A DNA stretch of 64,000 bases. Source: Luteolibacter rhizosphaerae (GTDB taxonomy: Bacteria; Verrucomicrobiota; Verrucomicrobiia; Verrucomicrobiales; Akkermansiaceae). Below, one piece after another: positions 15,988-24,036 of the stretch. The stretch spans positions 1 to 64,000 of the forward strand of contig NZ_JAPDDR010000011.1 of NCBI RefSeq assembly GCF_025950095.1, written 5' to 3'. The position numbers and the translations under genes were made by a program. Each line of letters begins with the position of its first letter. Position 1 is the stretch's first letter. The notes beneath the pieces are model-generated. The model saw only the letters and a list, made by a program, of their open reading frames with translations, made no database searches and was not told the DNA's origin.

Positions 15988-16272
15988 TCACCTCTGACCG
16001 CAAATGCCTACGAGCAATCCAATAAGAATGCCGGCTCCCACGGCAGCGGCGACGGCTCCATAGGGGTTCTCTTGGATTGCCACGGCGAAGCAATCCCGAT
16101 GCTGCAGAGGCTGGCGAGCCGCGGTGGGTTCCGGCTGTACCCGCTCGGATCTGGCTCGTTCCAATGCGTCCTCGGGGTTCTCGCGCTCGATGTTGAGGGA
16201 TGCGCCGGAGAGTGGGTTGCCTGCGGCACGAGGGCCCGGATGAGACCCGGGAGATTGAGGTTCAGATTCCAT
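15988..16272 (-). CDS. DUF883/ElaB-like membrane-anchored protein
   Basis: A 94-residue protein that starts at the ATG at 16272 (MESEPQSPGSHPGPRAAGN). The first 60 residues are hydrophilic. The C-terminus IQENPYGAVAAAVGAGILIG followed by LLVGICGQR is the glycine-zipper membrane anchor typical of ElaB/YgaM/YqjD (DUF883) proteins, which tether ribosomes or act in stress at the inner membrane in E. coli. It is upstream of dnaE2 on the same strand, but the LexA box between them suggests separate transcription. Confidence 0.75.
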   Translation of the reverse strand: MESEPQSPGSHPGPRAAGNPLSGASLNIERENPEDALERARSERVQPEPTAARQPLQHRDCFAVAIQENPYGAVAAAVGAGILIGLLVGICGQR

Positions 16273-16481
16273 GTAGTCGCCCTTGCACACGGGATGCCAC
16301 CCGCCACTGCCGAAGGAATGGAAGAATGTTCGGTGCGAGGCTTACTCGCAGGCTGTGCAGTTGGCATCTGCCAAGGGCGAAATGCAAGGGGCGGTCCCGG
16401 GTAGCGACGGTGCCCACCTCGGCCTGAATCGCGTGGCACATTGAACTTGCTCCGCCTCGGCTCGAAAACATCCTTCCATTC

Positions 16482-17318
16482 ATGGGCTGGCAGGAAGATC
16501 TCGCGGAAGGCGAGAAGTGTCTCGATCAGGAACTGTGGAAGGAAGCTTACCGGATTGCGGAGAAGCTCAACCGTGACCTGACAGTCCTCCCGAGCGTCCG
16601 GATGTTCTGCTTCATGTTCAAGTCCGCCTGCATGGTTCGCGCCACGGCTTGGGCCGACGCGCTTGCCAAGAAGATGGCAGTGATGAGCGAGGACCGGGCG
16701 AAGTTCACTGCCGCATCCTGGTATCATACGCTTGCGGCCGAGGCATGGGCGGGCGGGCGTCAGGAGGATGCGTATGCCTACTTGGACGAGTGTCTCGCCA
16801 TTGCCCCGGGTCACCGGGCGACGTTCCTCGCCGATCCTCGACTCGGGGAGATGTTGCCGGGATTCGATAATCACGAGAAGGGATTGAATCCTCTCGCCGT
16901 CAACCCACCTCCGCCGAAGCCGGATTACGGGCCCGTGCCCCCGCTCGCGATTAAGGCATACACGAAAGCTGCCGAGCTCGTGAAACGGAAGAGATACCCG
17001 GAAGCGTGGGAGATCATGGGCCGGCTCCGCGTGAACGATTTCCACCGGCGCGAGCCGCTTATCTTGGCGTTCCATATCGCGTGCGGGATGCAAAACGGAC
17101 AGCTCGCCCTGGGCCTCTGCGAGTTGCTGCGCCGGGGAGACGCGCATGAGCGTGAGCTGGCGGCCGACTTTTACCGGCGCCAGGCAATCGCCGCGATCGA
17201 AGCGGGCAAGAGGGACACTGCGGGGTGGATCCTCAAGGATGCACTGAAGGGGATGGCCGATTTCCGAGATTATTTCTCCGAGGACCCGCGGCTCGCCGTC
17301 TTAATCGCATCCCTGTGA
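16482..17318 (+). CDS. TPR-like helical repeat protein, double length
   Basis: A 278-residue helical protein. Residues 1-130 and 160-278 are two similar halves: EGEKCLDQELWKEAYRIAEK in the first and KAAELVKRKRYPEAWEIMGR in the second, each followed by three or more helix pairs and closing with LADPRLGEML and SEDPRLAVLI. Its halves are related to the 119-residue genes at 7551 and 8083 and to the 142-residue gene at 17335, so this looks like a fused pair. The gene converges on 17335-17763. Function unknown; scaffold likely. Confidence 0.75.
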   Translation: MGWQEDLAEGEKCLDQELWKEAYRIAEKLNRDLTVLPSVRMFCFMFKSACMVRATAWADALAKKMAVMSEDRAKFTAASWYHTLAAEAWAGGRQEDAYAYLDECLAIAPGHRATFLADPRLGEMLPGFDNHEKGLNPLAVNPPPPKPDYGPVPPLAIKAYTKAAELVKRKRYPEAWEIMGRLRVNDFHRREPLILAFHIACGMQNGQLALGLCELLRRGDAHERELAADFYRRQAIAAIEAGKRDTAGWILKDALKGMADFRDYFSEDPRLAVLIASL

Positions 17319-17334
17319 TCCGCGGGGCCGGTTG

Positions 17335-17763
17335 TCAGAATCTCACCACCTTGAGGCCGAACCGGGTCCGGAATATCTCGGGAAAGCGTTCGTCGTCTCG
17401 CAACGCTTCGAGTTTGCGAGGGTCGGCAGTAATTGCAGCGGAGGCCAGTTTGATTGCCTCTGTTTCACGGCCACGCTTGAGAGCTTCTGCCGCCAGGGTT
17501 TGGAAGGCATCCGCAGCGGATATCCGGTCGTCCTCATTTCCGTCCTTCATGGGCACGGCAAGCTTCAAAGCCCGCTGCCAAAGTCCGAGCGCCAGGGTGG
17601 CGCGTAGTTCCGCGCGGCACCCGGCTCTTCTTTCCCTGACTTCCGCCGGCAAGGCCTCAATAAGCCGCAGCCCTTCATGGTACATTCCGAGGTCCAGAAG
17701 ATCGATCGCATGCGCGAGCGACGCGCGCGGCCCTTGGGATTCAATCGTTGCGGAGGAGCTCAT
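17335..17763 (-). CDS. TPR-like protein
   Basis: A 142-residue helical protein with HAIDLLDLGMYHEGLRLIEA, a start like that of the other TPR-like genes in the window, then a helix set ending ALRDDERFPEIFRTRFGLKV. This is the same terminal motif (D-R---I) as in 16482-17318. Its start codon overlaps the stop of the small gene at 17760-17891 (ATGA), so the two are translationally coupled. Confidence 0.7.
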   Translation of the reverse strand: MSSSATIESQGPRASLAHAIDLLDLGMYHEGLRLIEALPAEVRERRAGCRAELRATLALGLWQRALKLAVPMKDGNEDDRISAADAFQTLAAEALKRGRETEAIKLASAAITADPRKLEALRDDERFPEIFRTRFGLKVVRF

Positions 17764-17891
17764 GGTGTTAGATCGGTTAGAGCAGTACCGTTAGGCCGCA
17801 AGAGGTATTCTCGCAGCAACCTCAGCATTTCTCCGGAAATGGGTCGCCCATATTGACGGGGTTGCACGGGGTGCTTCGTTCGGCGCGTCAT
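17760..17891 (-). CDS. Small basic protein coupled to a TPR-like gene
   Basis: A 43-residue protein starting MTRRTKHPVQPRQYGRPISG, with a helix GEMLRLLREYLLRPNG. Its stop overlaps the start of the TPR-like gene in an ATGA. This overlap and the amphipathic helix support it as a real gene. Function unknown. Confidence 0.5.
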   Translation of the reverse strand: MTRRTKHPVQPRQYGRPISGEMLRLLREYLLRPNGTALTDLTP

Positions 17892-17994
17892 GAGCAAGGG
17901 CGCCAGCCTGACACTGCGCGTTCCTTCCCGGCACGGAGGGCGCTCTCGACAAGACTCGGGGGCGTCCTCCTTCGCCGCCTCACAGCCCTTCGCC

Positions 17995-18297
17995 ATGGTA
18001 CCGACTCGCCTTCAACTCAGCCGCCGGAAAGGCTTCCGGTTGCAAGAGGCGTCCACCCTGATGAACGGGCTTCCGGCCGCAAAGGTTGCCCGTCCCGGGC
18101 CTTGGGGTAACCCGTTCAAGGTGGGGATTGATGGCGATGCGACCGAGTGCGTCCGGAGATTTGAAGAAATCACCCGCCGGCGGCTTGAGACAGAGCCCGG
18201 CTTTCTCGCCCCGCTCCGGGGCAAGAACTTGGCGTGCTTCTGCTCCCTTCAAGCCCCTTGTCATGCCGACGTGCTTCTTGAGCTTGCCAACCGATAG
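17995..18297 (+). CDS. DUF4326 domain protein
   Basis: A 100-residue protein with ATG at 17995. It contains RLQLSRRKGFRLQEAS, then VARPGPWGNPFKVG, then LRGKNLACFCSLQAPCHADV, which are the three signature blocks of DUF4326 (R-LSR-KG, RP-WGNPF, and a C-C-C-H-D block). This family is frequent in phages and accessory DNA; its function is not known, but the conserved Cys/His/Asp residues suggest a nucleotide- or metal-related activity. It is a single gene between two minus-strand operons. Confidence 0.8.
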   Translation: MVPTRLQLSRRKGFRLQEASTLMNGLPAAKVARPGPWGNPFKVGIDGDATECVRRFEEITRRRLETEPGFLAPLRGKNLACFCSLQAPCHADVLLELANR

Positions 18298-18307
18298 GGG
18301 CGGCCGC

Positions 18308-18706
18308 CTACTCGGGGATCCACTCCAGTTCTCCGAGATCCAGCTCCAAGTCGCTCAGGTATCCGGAGAGATCTGTGCCCTCTTTCTTCGGAAATAAAGC
18401 TTTGACCCGGACGTAACCGGACAGATTGCCTCGTCGCGTTTCCGCTTCCTTCTCTTCCGCGCCCTCCGCTTGGATTGCTTCCACGAAGTTCCCTTGGACG
18501 AGCGCGGAACCTTCCTCATCGACCACGCTCAAGTCGGAAAGGGATAGATCGAGAATGCTGCAGTCGATCACTTCCCCGAAGACCGCTTCGTCTCCAAGAC
18601 GGATCATCTTTCCGCTCCGGGATTTCACTGCGGCGCGGTTCACGTGGTCCTCGAACTCCTGGGATTCGAGATGCTCCAGCAAGGGCCGTTCAATTTCATC
18701 CGACAT
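18308..18706 (-). CDS. Hypothetical acidic protein
   Basis: A 132-residue acidic protein (MSDEIERPLLEHLESQEFED). It contains AAVKSRSGKMIRLGDEAVFG and DLSLSDLSVVDEEGSALVQG. It is the last gene of a minus-strand run 21614-18308 that begins with ligD, with small gaps between genes. I do not recognise the family. Confidence 0.6.
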   Translation of the reverse strand: MSDEIERPLLEHLESQEFEDHVNRAAVKSRSGKMIRLGDEAVFGEVIDCSILDLSLSDLSVVDEEGSALVQGNFVEAIQAEGAEEKEAETRRGNLSGYVRVKALFPKKEGTDLSGYLSDLELDLGELEWIPE

Positions 18707-18718
18707 ATGATTCAGGAA

Positions 18719-19024
18719 TTAGGGGTGCAAGGGTTGCCGCTCCGAGCCATCGGGATCATCGCCCTCCAATTCCGGCAATCCGAGTGCCTCCCGAAGATCT
18801 CTCTCCAAGAAGACCGCAGCGTCATTGCCATCGAGAGGCGTTACAATCCCGTCGAAGATCAGCGGCTCTTCAGGAGGAATTTCGACTTCAAGGACACACC
18901 GGGCGGAGGGACTTTGCATCCACACAATCTCGACCGGGCAGGCCGGCGGCCATTCGCTCGCGAACGATGCGGCAAGCGTGTGCTGCGGCCCCACGAGGGT
19001 CCGGGAATTGAGGGTGATTCTCAT
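18719..19024 (-). CDS. Hypothetical protein
   Basis: A 101-residue protein starting at the ATG at 19024 (MRITLNSRTLVGPQHTLAAS), two bases after the stop of the gene at 19026, which argues for co-translation. It is beta-rich at first (VLEVEIPPEEPLIFDGIVTP), then has a short acidic helix. I do not recognise the family. Confidence 0.6.
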   Translation of the reverse strand: MRITLNSRTLVGPQHTLAASFASEWPPACPVEIVWMQSPSARCVLEVEIPPEEPLIFDGIVTPLDGNDAAVFLERDLREALGLPELEGDDPDGSERQPLHP

Positions 19025-19025
19025 G

Positions 19026-19271
19026 TCACTGGATGGGTAGATCGGGCTGCTCTTCGACGCCCAAGGCCTTCTCCACTGCCGCGACGAGGGCCTCGCGCGA
19101 TTCCGACGGTGCGATCGATTGCGCCGCCTCGTCGAGGACCGCTTCCACGTCTTCCCGCGTGAGTTGAGGGTGATTGCGGACGATCTGGTCGATGAAGTAC
19201 CGGCGCTCGTGTTCCTCGGAGAGGGCAACGGTGCGGCGGTCTTGGGGCGTGTTTCCTTTTTCGTCACTCAT
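19026..19271 (-). CDS. Conserved small helical protein, paralogue of the gene at 7195
   Basis: An 81-residue acidic protein starting MSDEKGNTPQDRRTVALSEE and continuing HERRYFIDQIVRNHPQL and VEAVLDEAAQ. It shares this plan with the protein at 7195-7419. It lies 21 bases after ligD and 1 base before the next gene, so it is in the ligD operon. Function unknown. Confidence 0.65.
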   Translation of the reverse strand: MSDEKGNTPQDRRTVALSEEHERRYFIDQIVRNHPQLTREDVEAVLDEAAQSIAPSESREALVAAVEKALGVEEQPDLPIQ

Positions 19272-19292
19272 GGTGGTGTTGGTGGGGTAAAG

Positions 19293-21614
19293 TCAGGCGA
19301 GGCCGAATTCCTTGATATGGGCCTTGGTGATGCGCTGCCGCTTGAAGGCGGTCCATTCCGCGGGGGCCTGCGGCGGTTCATCGATTGTGAAACCGGCGGG
19401 AGTCACCTGATGCAGATCGTCCCATGAAACAGGCATCGATATCGGAGCCCGCGGCCTGGCCCGCAATCCCCATGGAGCGATGCAAGTGGCTCCACGTCCG
19501 TTGCGCAGATAATCGATGAAGATCTTACCCTTCCGGCGGCTCTTCGAGATGACAGTCGTGAACTTCGGGGGATTGAAGGCGGCGACGGCTATCGAAACCT
19601 GCTTGGTGAACTCTTTCATCAGGTCCCATCCGTAAAAAGGTCTTATGGCCAGTTGGATGTGCAGCCCCTTGCCACCTGATGTTTTCACCATCGGCTCTAG
19701 CCCCCGCGCGTGAAGAAAATCACGAAGTAAGAATGCTGCCCCCATGACCTCGGGCCACTCCACCGACGAATCCGGGTCCAAGTCCCAGATCAGGAAGTCC
19801 GGCTTGTCGCCCTCCGGATAGGCTGCCCCCCAAGGATGGAGCTCGAGCACACCGAACTGAGCCAAGGATACGAGGCCCTTGACGTCTTTGACGAAGATTG
19901 TCTCGGTGCCATCCGAGAGCGTTTTGGCGTAGACGTTTGGCGGCTGTCCTTTGTCGAATGACTTCTGGAAAAACAGCTGCCTCCCCACACCTTCCGGCGC
20001 CCGGAGAAGTGCGAGAGGACGGTTTGTCAAAAACGGGAGGATCAGTTCGCCGGCGCGCTCGAAATACTCCGCTACCTGAAACTTGGTGACGCCGTCGCCG
20101 GGAAACACGACGCGGTCCGGGTGAGTGATCGTGATGCCATGCACCGTTGAACCCCTCGAATCTGCCCGGGCCTTTTGGACGCCTTCGAGATGCACCTCCT
20201 TCGCACTCTTGTCCTCGCGCAACGCGATGAAGCTGGCCTGCCTCACCGAGCCATCGCGGGTGATCTCGGCGTACTCCACCTCTGCAACAAGCTGCGGACG
20301 AATCCAGACGACGTTGCGCTCGTCGAACTTGAATGCCGGAGTATCGGTGCGGAGCCGCTCCAGCTTCCGGAGCAGTTGCCGGCGGCTTTCGTCGGAGAAG
20401 CCGGTGCCCACCTTACCGCGGGCAACGAGCTTTCCGTTCTCCACCGTGCCAAGAACCAGGGACGAAAAGGCCGGGAGGGAGCTCTTCGGAGGAAGATATC
20501 CGCAGACAATGAACTCCTGCCGTGGCCGGCATTTGCTCTTGGTCCACTCGCGCATGTCCGGAGCATAGGGCTGGGTGAGCTTCTTCGAGATGATTCCCTC
20601 GAGGTCCAGCCTGCAAGCTTCCCTGAAAAGATCGGCCCCGGAATCGGACGTCCAGACCTTCGAACGCCGGATTGATCCGGTTTCACCGATCGGGAGTTTG
20701 GATAGCCAAGTGAGACGCTCGGAGAGCGGGAGCGGCCGGAGATTGAGGCCGTCGAAATGGAGGATATCGAAGGCGACGAAACAAATCTCCACGCCCGGCT
20801 TGTAGCGGGCGCGGACACCGAGCGCTTCCTGCAACAGGCCGAAGCTGGACCGGCCCTTCTCATCGAACACCACCGCTTCGCCATCGAGTGCGAAGTCGTT
20901 CGTCGACAAGGCATCCAATCGCTTGGCCAAGGTCCCGAACTTGTCCGTCCAATCGTGGCCGTTGCGGGTGAAGATCTGGAGCTTGCCCGCCGCCTTCACC
21001 GCCTGGATGCGGTAGCCGTCGAGCTTCAGCTCGTGGATCCACTCGCTTCCGGAGGGAACGGTGGGTACGACCTTGGCGAGTTGGAAGGGGACGAACTTGG
21101 CCTTCTCACGCTCCAGCTCGACTGCAGCTTCAAAGGGGGCCGCGTCGGAGATCTTCCTCAAAAGCCAGTTCGGCTCTTCCGTGCGGATCAAGAGATACTC
21201 TCCGTGCAGGCGCGTGCCCCGGAGGAAGAACTTGAGTTTTCCCTTCTCGAAATCCTTGCGCCATGAGCGCCCTTCCGGCTCCCACTCGCCTTTGTCCCAA
21301 ATTTTCACGGTCCCCGCGCCGTAGTTGCCTTTGGGGATTTCACCCTCGAAGGATCCGTATTCGAGCGGGTGATCTTCCACATGCACCGCGAGCCGCTTGG
21401 CCTTGGGTTCCTCCGGGATTCCCTTCGGGACCGCCCAGCTCACCAGCACCCCGTCGATCTCGAGGCGGAAGTCGAAATGATGATGGCTCGCGTGATGTTC
21501 CTGAATGACGAAGGAAGCGCCGGCTTTGCGACCAACCTTGCCCGCAGGCTCCGGAGTCGCGCCGAACCTCCGCTTGTCCTTGTACTTTCCCAGCTTGGAC
21601 CTCGTGGTAGCCAC
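19293..21614 (-). CDS. ligD: ATP-dependent DNA ligase D (phosphoesterase-ligase-polymerase)
   Basis: A 773-residue multidomain ligase for NHEJ. I chose the GTG at 21614, which has a GGAG ribosome-binding site 7 bases upstream and gives the usual start (TTRSKLGKYKDKRRFGATPE). The frame extends to 21743 and an ATG at 21638 is an alternative. The 3'-phosphoesterase domain comes first (FVIQEHHASHHHFDFRLEID), then the ligase with the adenylated Lys near residue 197 in HELKLDGYRIQ, then the primase-polymerase domain from about residue 510 (FLIWDLDPDS metal-binding acids and KTSGGKGLHIQ). The order PE-LIG-POL matches the Pseudomonas type. It works with Ku encoded at 11673. Confidence 0.95.
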   Translation of the reverse strand: MATTRSKLGKYKDKRRFGATPEPAGKVGRKAGASFVIQEHHASHHHFDFRLEIDGVLVSWAVPKGIPEEPKAKRLAVHVEDHPLEYGSFEGEIPKGNYGAGTVKIWDKGEWEPEGRSWRKDFEKGKLKFFLRGTRLHGEYLLIRTEEPNWLLRKISDAAPFEAAVELEREKAKFVPFQLAKVVPTVPSGSEWIHELKLDGYRIQAVKAAGKLQIFTRNGHDWTDKFGTLAKRLDALSTNDFALDGEAVVFDEKGRSSFGLLQEALGVRARYKPGVEICFVAFDILHFDGLNLRPLPLSERLTWLSKLPIGETGSIRRSKVWTSDSGADLFREACRLDLEGIISKKLTQPYAPDMREWTKSKCRPRQEFIVCGYLPPKSSLPAFSSLVLGTVENGKLVARGKVGTGFSDESRRQLLRKLERLRTDTPAFKFDERNVVWIRPQLVAEVEYAEITRDGSVRQASFIALREDKSAKEVHLEGVQKARADSRGSTVHGITITHPDRVVFPGDGVTKFQVAEYFERAGELILPFLTNRPLALLRAPEGVGRQLFFQKSFDKGQPPNVYAKTLSDGTETIFVKDVKGLVSLAQFGVLELHPWGAAYPEGDKPDFLIWDLDPDSSVEWPEVMGAAFLLRDFLHARGLEPMVKTSGGKGLHIQLAIRPFYGWDLMKEFTKQVSIAVAAFNPPKFTTVISKSRRKGKIFIDYLRNGRGATCIAPWGLRARPRAPISMPVSWDDLHQVTPAGFTIDEPPQAPAEWTAFKRQRITKAHIKEFGLA

Positions 21615-21713
21615 GCCGTCTCCATTCGCAGGAATCATTCCCGAGCGTCCGAACGGGGAATTCCGCCTCGCGTCACGATTGTCCGTTGCGGGTCTGCAAC
21701 CAGACCATGCCAA

Positions 21714-22085
21714 ATGCAAACGATTGGGTCGCAGGTGGCACATCAGCTTGAAGCCGGGGGCTCATCGGTGGATGATGCCTCGGTGGAGCGCGGCGAACTA
21801 TCGGAATGCGAGATCGGAGATTGGGTCTCCATCATGACCGCCCCCGAAAACTGGGAGCTATCGAACAGCCCATGCTCCTGGGTGTCCGCCGAGGGCGCGG
21901 TCTGGCATTTTGGATGGACTGAAGCTCCGACAATCGACCAGGAAGGGGACGATGGCGAAGTCGGATCGGCCTTCGTTTGGATGCGATTCGATCCCGCGGG
22001 GCCTCCGCCACCCGTCAGGGGAGAGCGCCCCACGCGAAGAGGACTGGACGATTCATCTGCGGCCGACTGGTGGAAATCAGAGTAG
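21714..22085 (+). CDS. Possible hypothetical protein between ligD and the SRAP gene
   Basis: A 123-residue frame from ATG at 21714 with CEIGDWVSIMTAPENWELSN, SWVSAEGAVWHFGWTEAP and EVGSAFVWMRFDP. The acidic, Trp-rich composition is more protein-like than the opposite-strand frame, which is Ser/Arg-rich. Its end overlaps the end of the SRAP gene by 9 bases and it runs divergently from ligD. No family recognised. Confidence 0.4.
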   Translation: MQTIGSQVAHQLEAGGSSVDDASVERGELSECEIGDWVSIMTAPENWELSNSPCSWVSAEGAVWHFGWTEAPTIDQEGDDGEVGSAFVWMRFDPAGPPPPVRGERPTRRGLDDSSAADWWKSE

Positions 22086-22757
22086 CTCGCCTTGGTCCGG
22101 GTCAGGTTTCCTGCCACGTGACTTCGGTGCCTTCGATGCCGGCGGTTTCGAAGCCTTCTTCGCAGCGTTAGCCTGCTTGATGAAGTTCTCCGCTTCGCTC
22201 CATTCAAGAGGCTCCGCGGAAGGACCGAAGGCGTGGAGGCTTCCCTCGAGGTACGGCCGGAGTTGTTGCTCCGTGAGCACGGCGGGCATCCGGTCGTGCA
22301 CCGGCTCGATGGCGGTAGTCGGCTCGGTGGTGATCATCGAGAACCATCGCCCCCAATCCTCTTTCTCTCCCCATATGCCCGCAATCCACATCCCGCGCTT
22401 CCCTGGTCTCCGGAACCGGAGCGGGACGGCATTCCCGAGCGGGCCCGTCGTCCATTCGTAGAAAGCCGCGGCAGGAATGATACAGCGTCGCTCCTTGAAC
22501 GCCTGGCTCCAGAGGGCAATCTTGAGCTTGTCCTCTCTGGTGTTTCCCACCCAAAGCGGCTTCTTCGCTCCCCAAGGGGTGTGCCGGAATCCCCATTTCA
22601 GAAGCTCCGCCCTTCCGTGCGGCATGATTACCGGTGCCATCAGCGTGGGCCGGATGATTTGGTAGGCCCCCTCATCGAACATCGAAGCCTCGAACGCATC
22701 GGCCACCAGCCAATCGACGTCGAAATCCGTCGTCCCGATCTCGTAGGCAGTGCACAT
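22077..22757 (-). CDS. SRAP/HMCES-type abasic-site shielding protein (YedK-like)
   Basis: A 226-residue protein that protects abasic sites in single-stranded DNA by a covalent link through Cys2. The start MCTAYEI gives the catalytic Cys directly after Met. Further conserved parts are WVGNTREDKL (Asn), CIIPAAAFYEWT (Glu), and IEPVHDRMPAVL (His). A basic Lys/Ala/Pro tail ends the protein (AKKASKPPASKAPKSRGRK). It fits the surrounding DNA-repair genes ku, dnaE2 and ligD. No LexA box was seen directly upstream. Confidence 0.9.
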   Translation of the reverse strand: MCTAYEIGTTDFDVDWLVADAFEASMFDEGAYQIIRPTLMAPVIMPHGRAELLKWGFRHTPWGAKKPLWVGNTREDKLKIALWSQAFKERRCIIPAAAFYEWTTGPLGNAVPLRFRRPGKRGMWIAGIWGEKEDWGRWFSMITTEPTTAIEPVHDRMPAVLTEQQLRPYLEGSLHAFGPSAEPLEWSEAENFIKQANAAKKASKPPASKAPKSRGRKPDPDQGELL

Positions 22758-22829
22758 GGCGGAAAGCTAGCATCAGGGTCAAGGAACGGCGCCGCTTGAC
22801 TCGGTCCGGCCAGGGGCGAGGGATAACGC

Positions 22830-23165
22830 ATGGATTTCCCAGACGGATTCGATCCCCTCGGGGTGAAAGTGCTCACCTTGAATGGGTGCTATTTCGGGGA
22901 CATGGACGCGGCCGTGGAGCGTTTTGCCGGGTTGTTCCCCAATGCGGAGCATCGTTACATGCTCTTCGAGGATTTCCCGGATATGTGCATCGCCCGGATC
23001 GAACCGGACCCGGGCGTTTCGGAACCCGATCACGCCCGGCTCCTGAAGCAACTTGAAGCGGTGGTCGCTGACCTTAGAGGATACCCTATCGAAGGAGGAG
23101 AGCTAGGCCCGCCTATTGGGGAATGGAAACCCCGGAACGCGGACGCGTGGAAACAAGACGACTAG
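22830..23165 (+). CDS. Hypothetical protein
   Basis: A 111-residue acidic protein starting MDFPDGFDPLGVKVLTLNGC, with AVERFAGLFPNAEHRYMLFE and a C-terminal EWKPRNADAWKQDD. It is divergent from the SRAP gene. I do not recognise the family. Confidence 0.55.
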   Translation: MDFPDGFDPLGVKVLTLNGCYFGDMDAAVERFAGLFPNAEHRYMLFEDFPDMCIARIEPDPGVSEPDHARLLKQLEAVVADLRGYPIEGGELGPPIGEWKPRNADAWKQDD

Positions 23166-23173
23166 CGCCCAGT

Positions 23174-23434
23174 TCAATACCGGTCCTCCGCTGTAGCCGG
23201 ACCAATCACGACCCGTCCCTCTCTGACCTCGATCATCCTCTTTACTGCGGCAGCCATTTGGTCATGCGTCGCATCGGTGCCCATCATCTCCAGCGCGTCG
23301 TCGAGGACCGGTGCCACCGAGCGAAACCGGATGTGGCGGTTCTCCGCCATGAAGCGATCAAGGAAAGCACCGAGGAAGCCGAGGGCTGAAACGCGATTCG
23401 CACTCCGTGCACTGCTAGAAATCAGAATGTTCAT
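23174..23434 (-). CDS. Hypothetical protein
   Basis: An 86-residue protein with likely start at 23434 (MNILISSSARSANRVSALGF). It is mainly helical with DRFMAENRHIRFRSVAPVLD and AAAVKRMIEVREGRVVIGP. It converges on the gene at 22830. The upstream Met at 23458 is an alternative start. Function unknown. Confidence 0.45.
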   Translation of the reverse strand: MNILISSSARSANRVSALGFLGAFLDRFMAENRHIRFRSVAPVLDDALEMMGTDATHDQMAAAVKRMIEVREGRVVIGPATAEDRY

Positions 23435-23609
23435 GGCGGGCCCTGTCGCAATTGCCATGCCTCGGCTCTAAATCGTCGGTTCAGGGGATTTTTTGGGAGT
23501 TCTGGTGGCAAAATTCACCCCGCTATTTGCAGGTCGCGCGATCCCGAGGCGCATTCCGCCATAAATACGTCCAGTTAGAGCTGGTATATTCTCTGCGAAG
23601 AGCGCGGGC

Positions 23610-23801
23610 ATGTTCAAGATCCCCTTACTGCATATCGTCTCCGATCCAAGCCTGTGGATTCCTGTCGCATTGGTCGCGACCTTCGTTCCAGCGACGTTTG
23701 CCCTGCGCTCATGCGACGAAGTCGGGGAGGCCTCATCCGCCGCAGCGTATGTGGCAGAGCCTTCCACCTCTACCCCTACCCCCGACCTCCCCCAAAAATG
23801 A
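23610..23801 (+). CDS. Possible small membrane protein
   Basis: A 63-residue frame with one hydrophobic helix at about residues 11-32 (SDPSLWIPVALVATFVPATF) and a Thr/Pro-rich tail. Its stop overlaps the ATG of the decayed gene at 23798 (ATGA), which suggests translational coupling. A long minus-strand frame covers the same bases, so strand choice is uncertain. Confidence 0.35.
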   Translation: MFKIPLLHIVSDPSLWIPVALVATFVPATFALRSCDEVGEASSAAAYVAEPSTSTPTPDLPQK

Positions 23802-24036
23802 AGCTCGCCCGACCCGACTTGGAGGCCGAAACGGTGAGCGTCGGCGGCACCGCGAGGACCTCTCCTCATGAATGTCTGCCCGGTGACTGGATCTTCGCCG
23901 AACTTGTCCCCGAATGGGGGCCAAGCGGCATCGCTACCTATGTCCATCCTACCCCGGGCACAAGTTCAAGCGCTTCGCGCGGCGTCTGCGGCCAGATGAT
24001 GACGAAGAAAAGGACGCGTGGGTTCTCAAGCCCTAG
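23798..24036 (+). pseudogene. Decayed copy 3 of the CLPG-W-E-VP-W family, one-base frameshift
   Basis: From the ATG at 23798 (MKLARPDLEAETVSVGGTAR) the frame reads TSPHECLPGDWIFAELVPEW and then IATYVHPTPGT. At PGT one base is missing relative to copy 1 (ACA-GAG-TTT there, ACA-AGT here). In the shifted frame the protein goes on as FKRFARRLRPDDDEEKDAWV and LKP to a TAG at 24034-24036. Restoring one base gives a continuous protein of about 79 residues. This is the best-preserved of three copies and defines the family. Function unknown. Confidence 0.65.

Noticed and set aside
23468-23947. 159-codon minus-strand frame opposite the decayed family copy
   Set aside because: The plus strand has a supported homology to two other loci, while this frame shows no family features.
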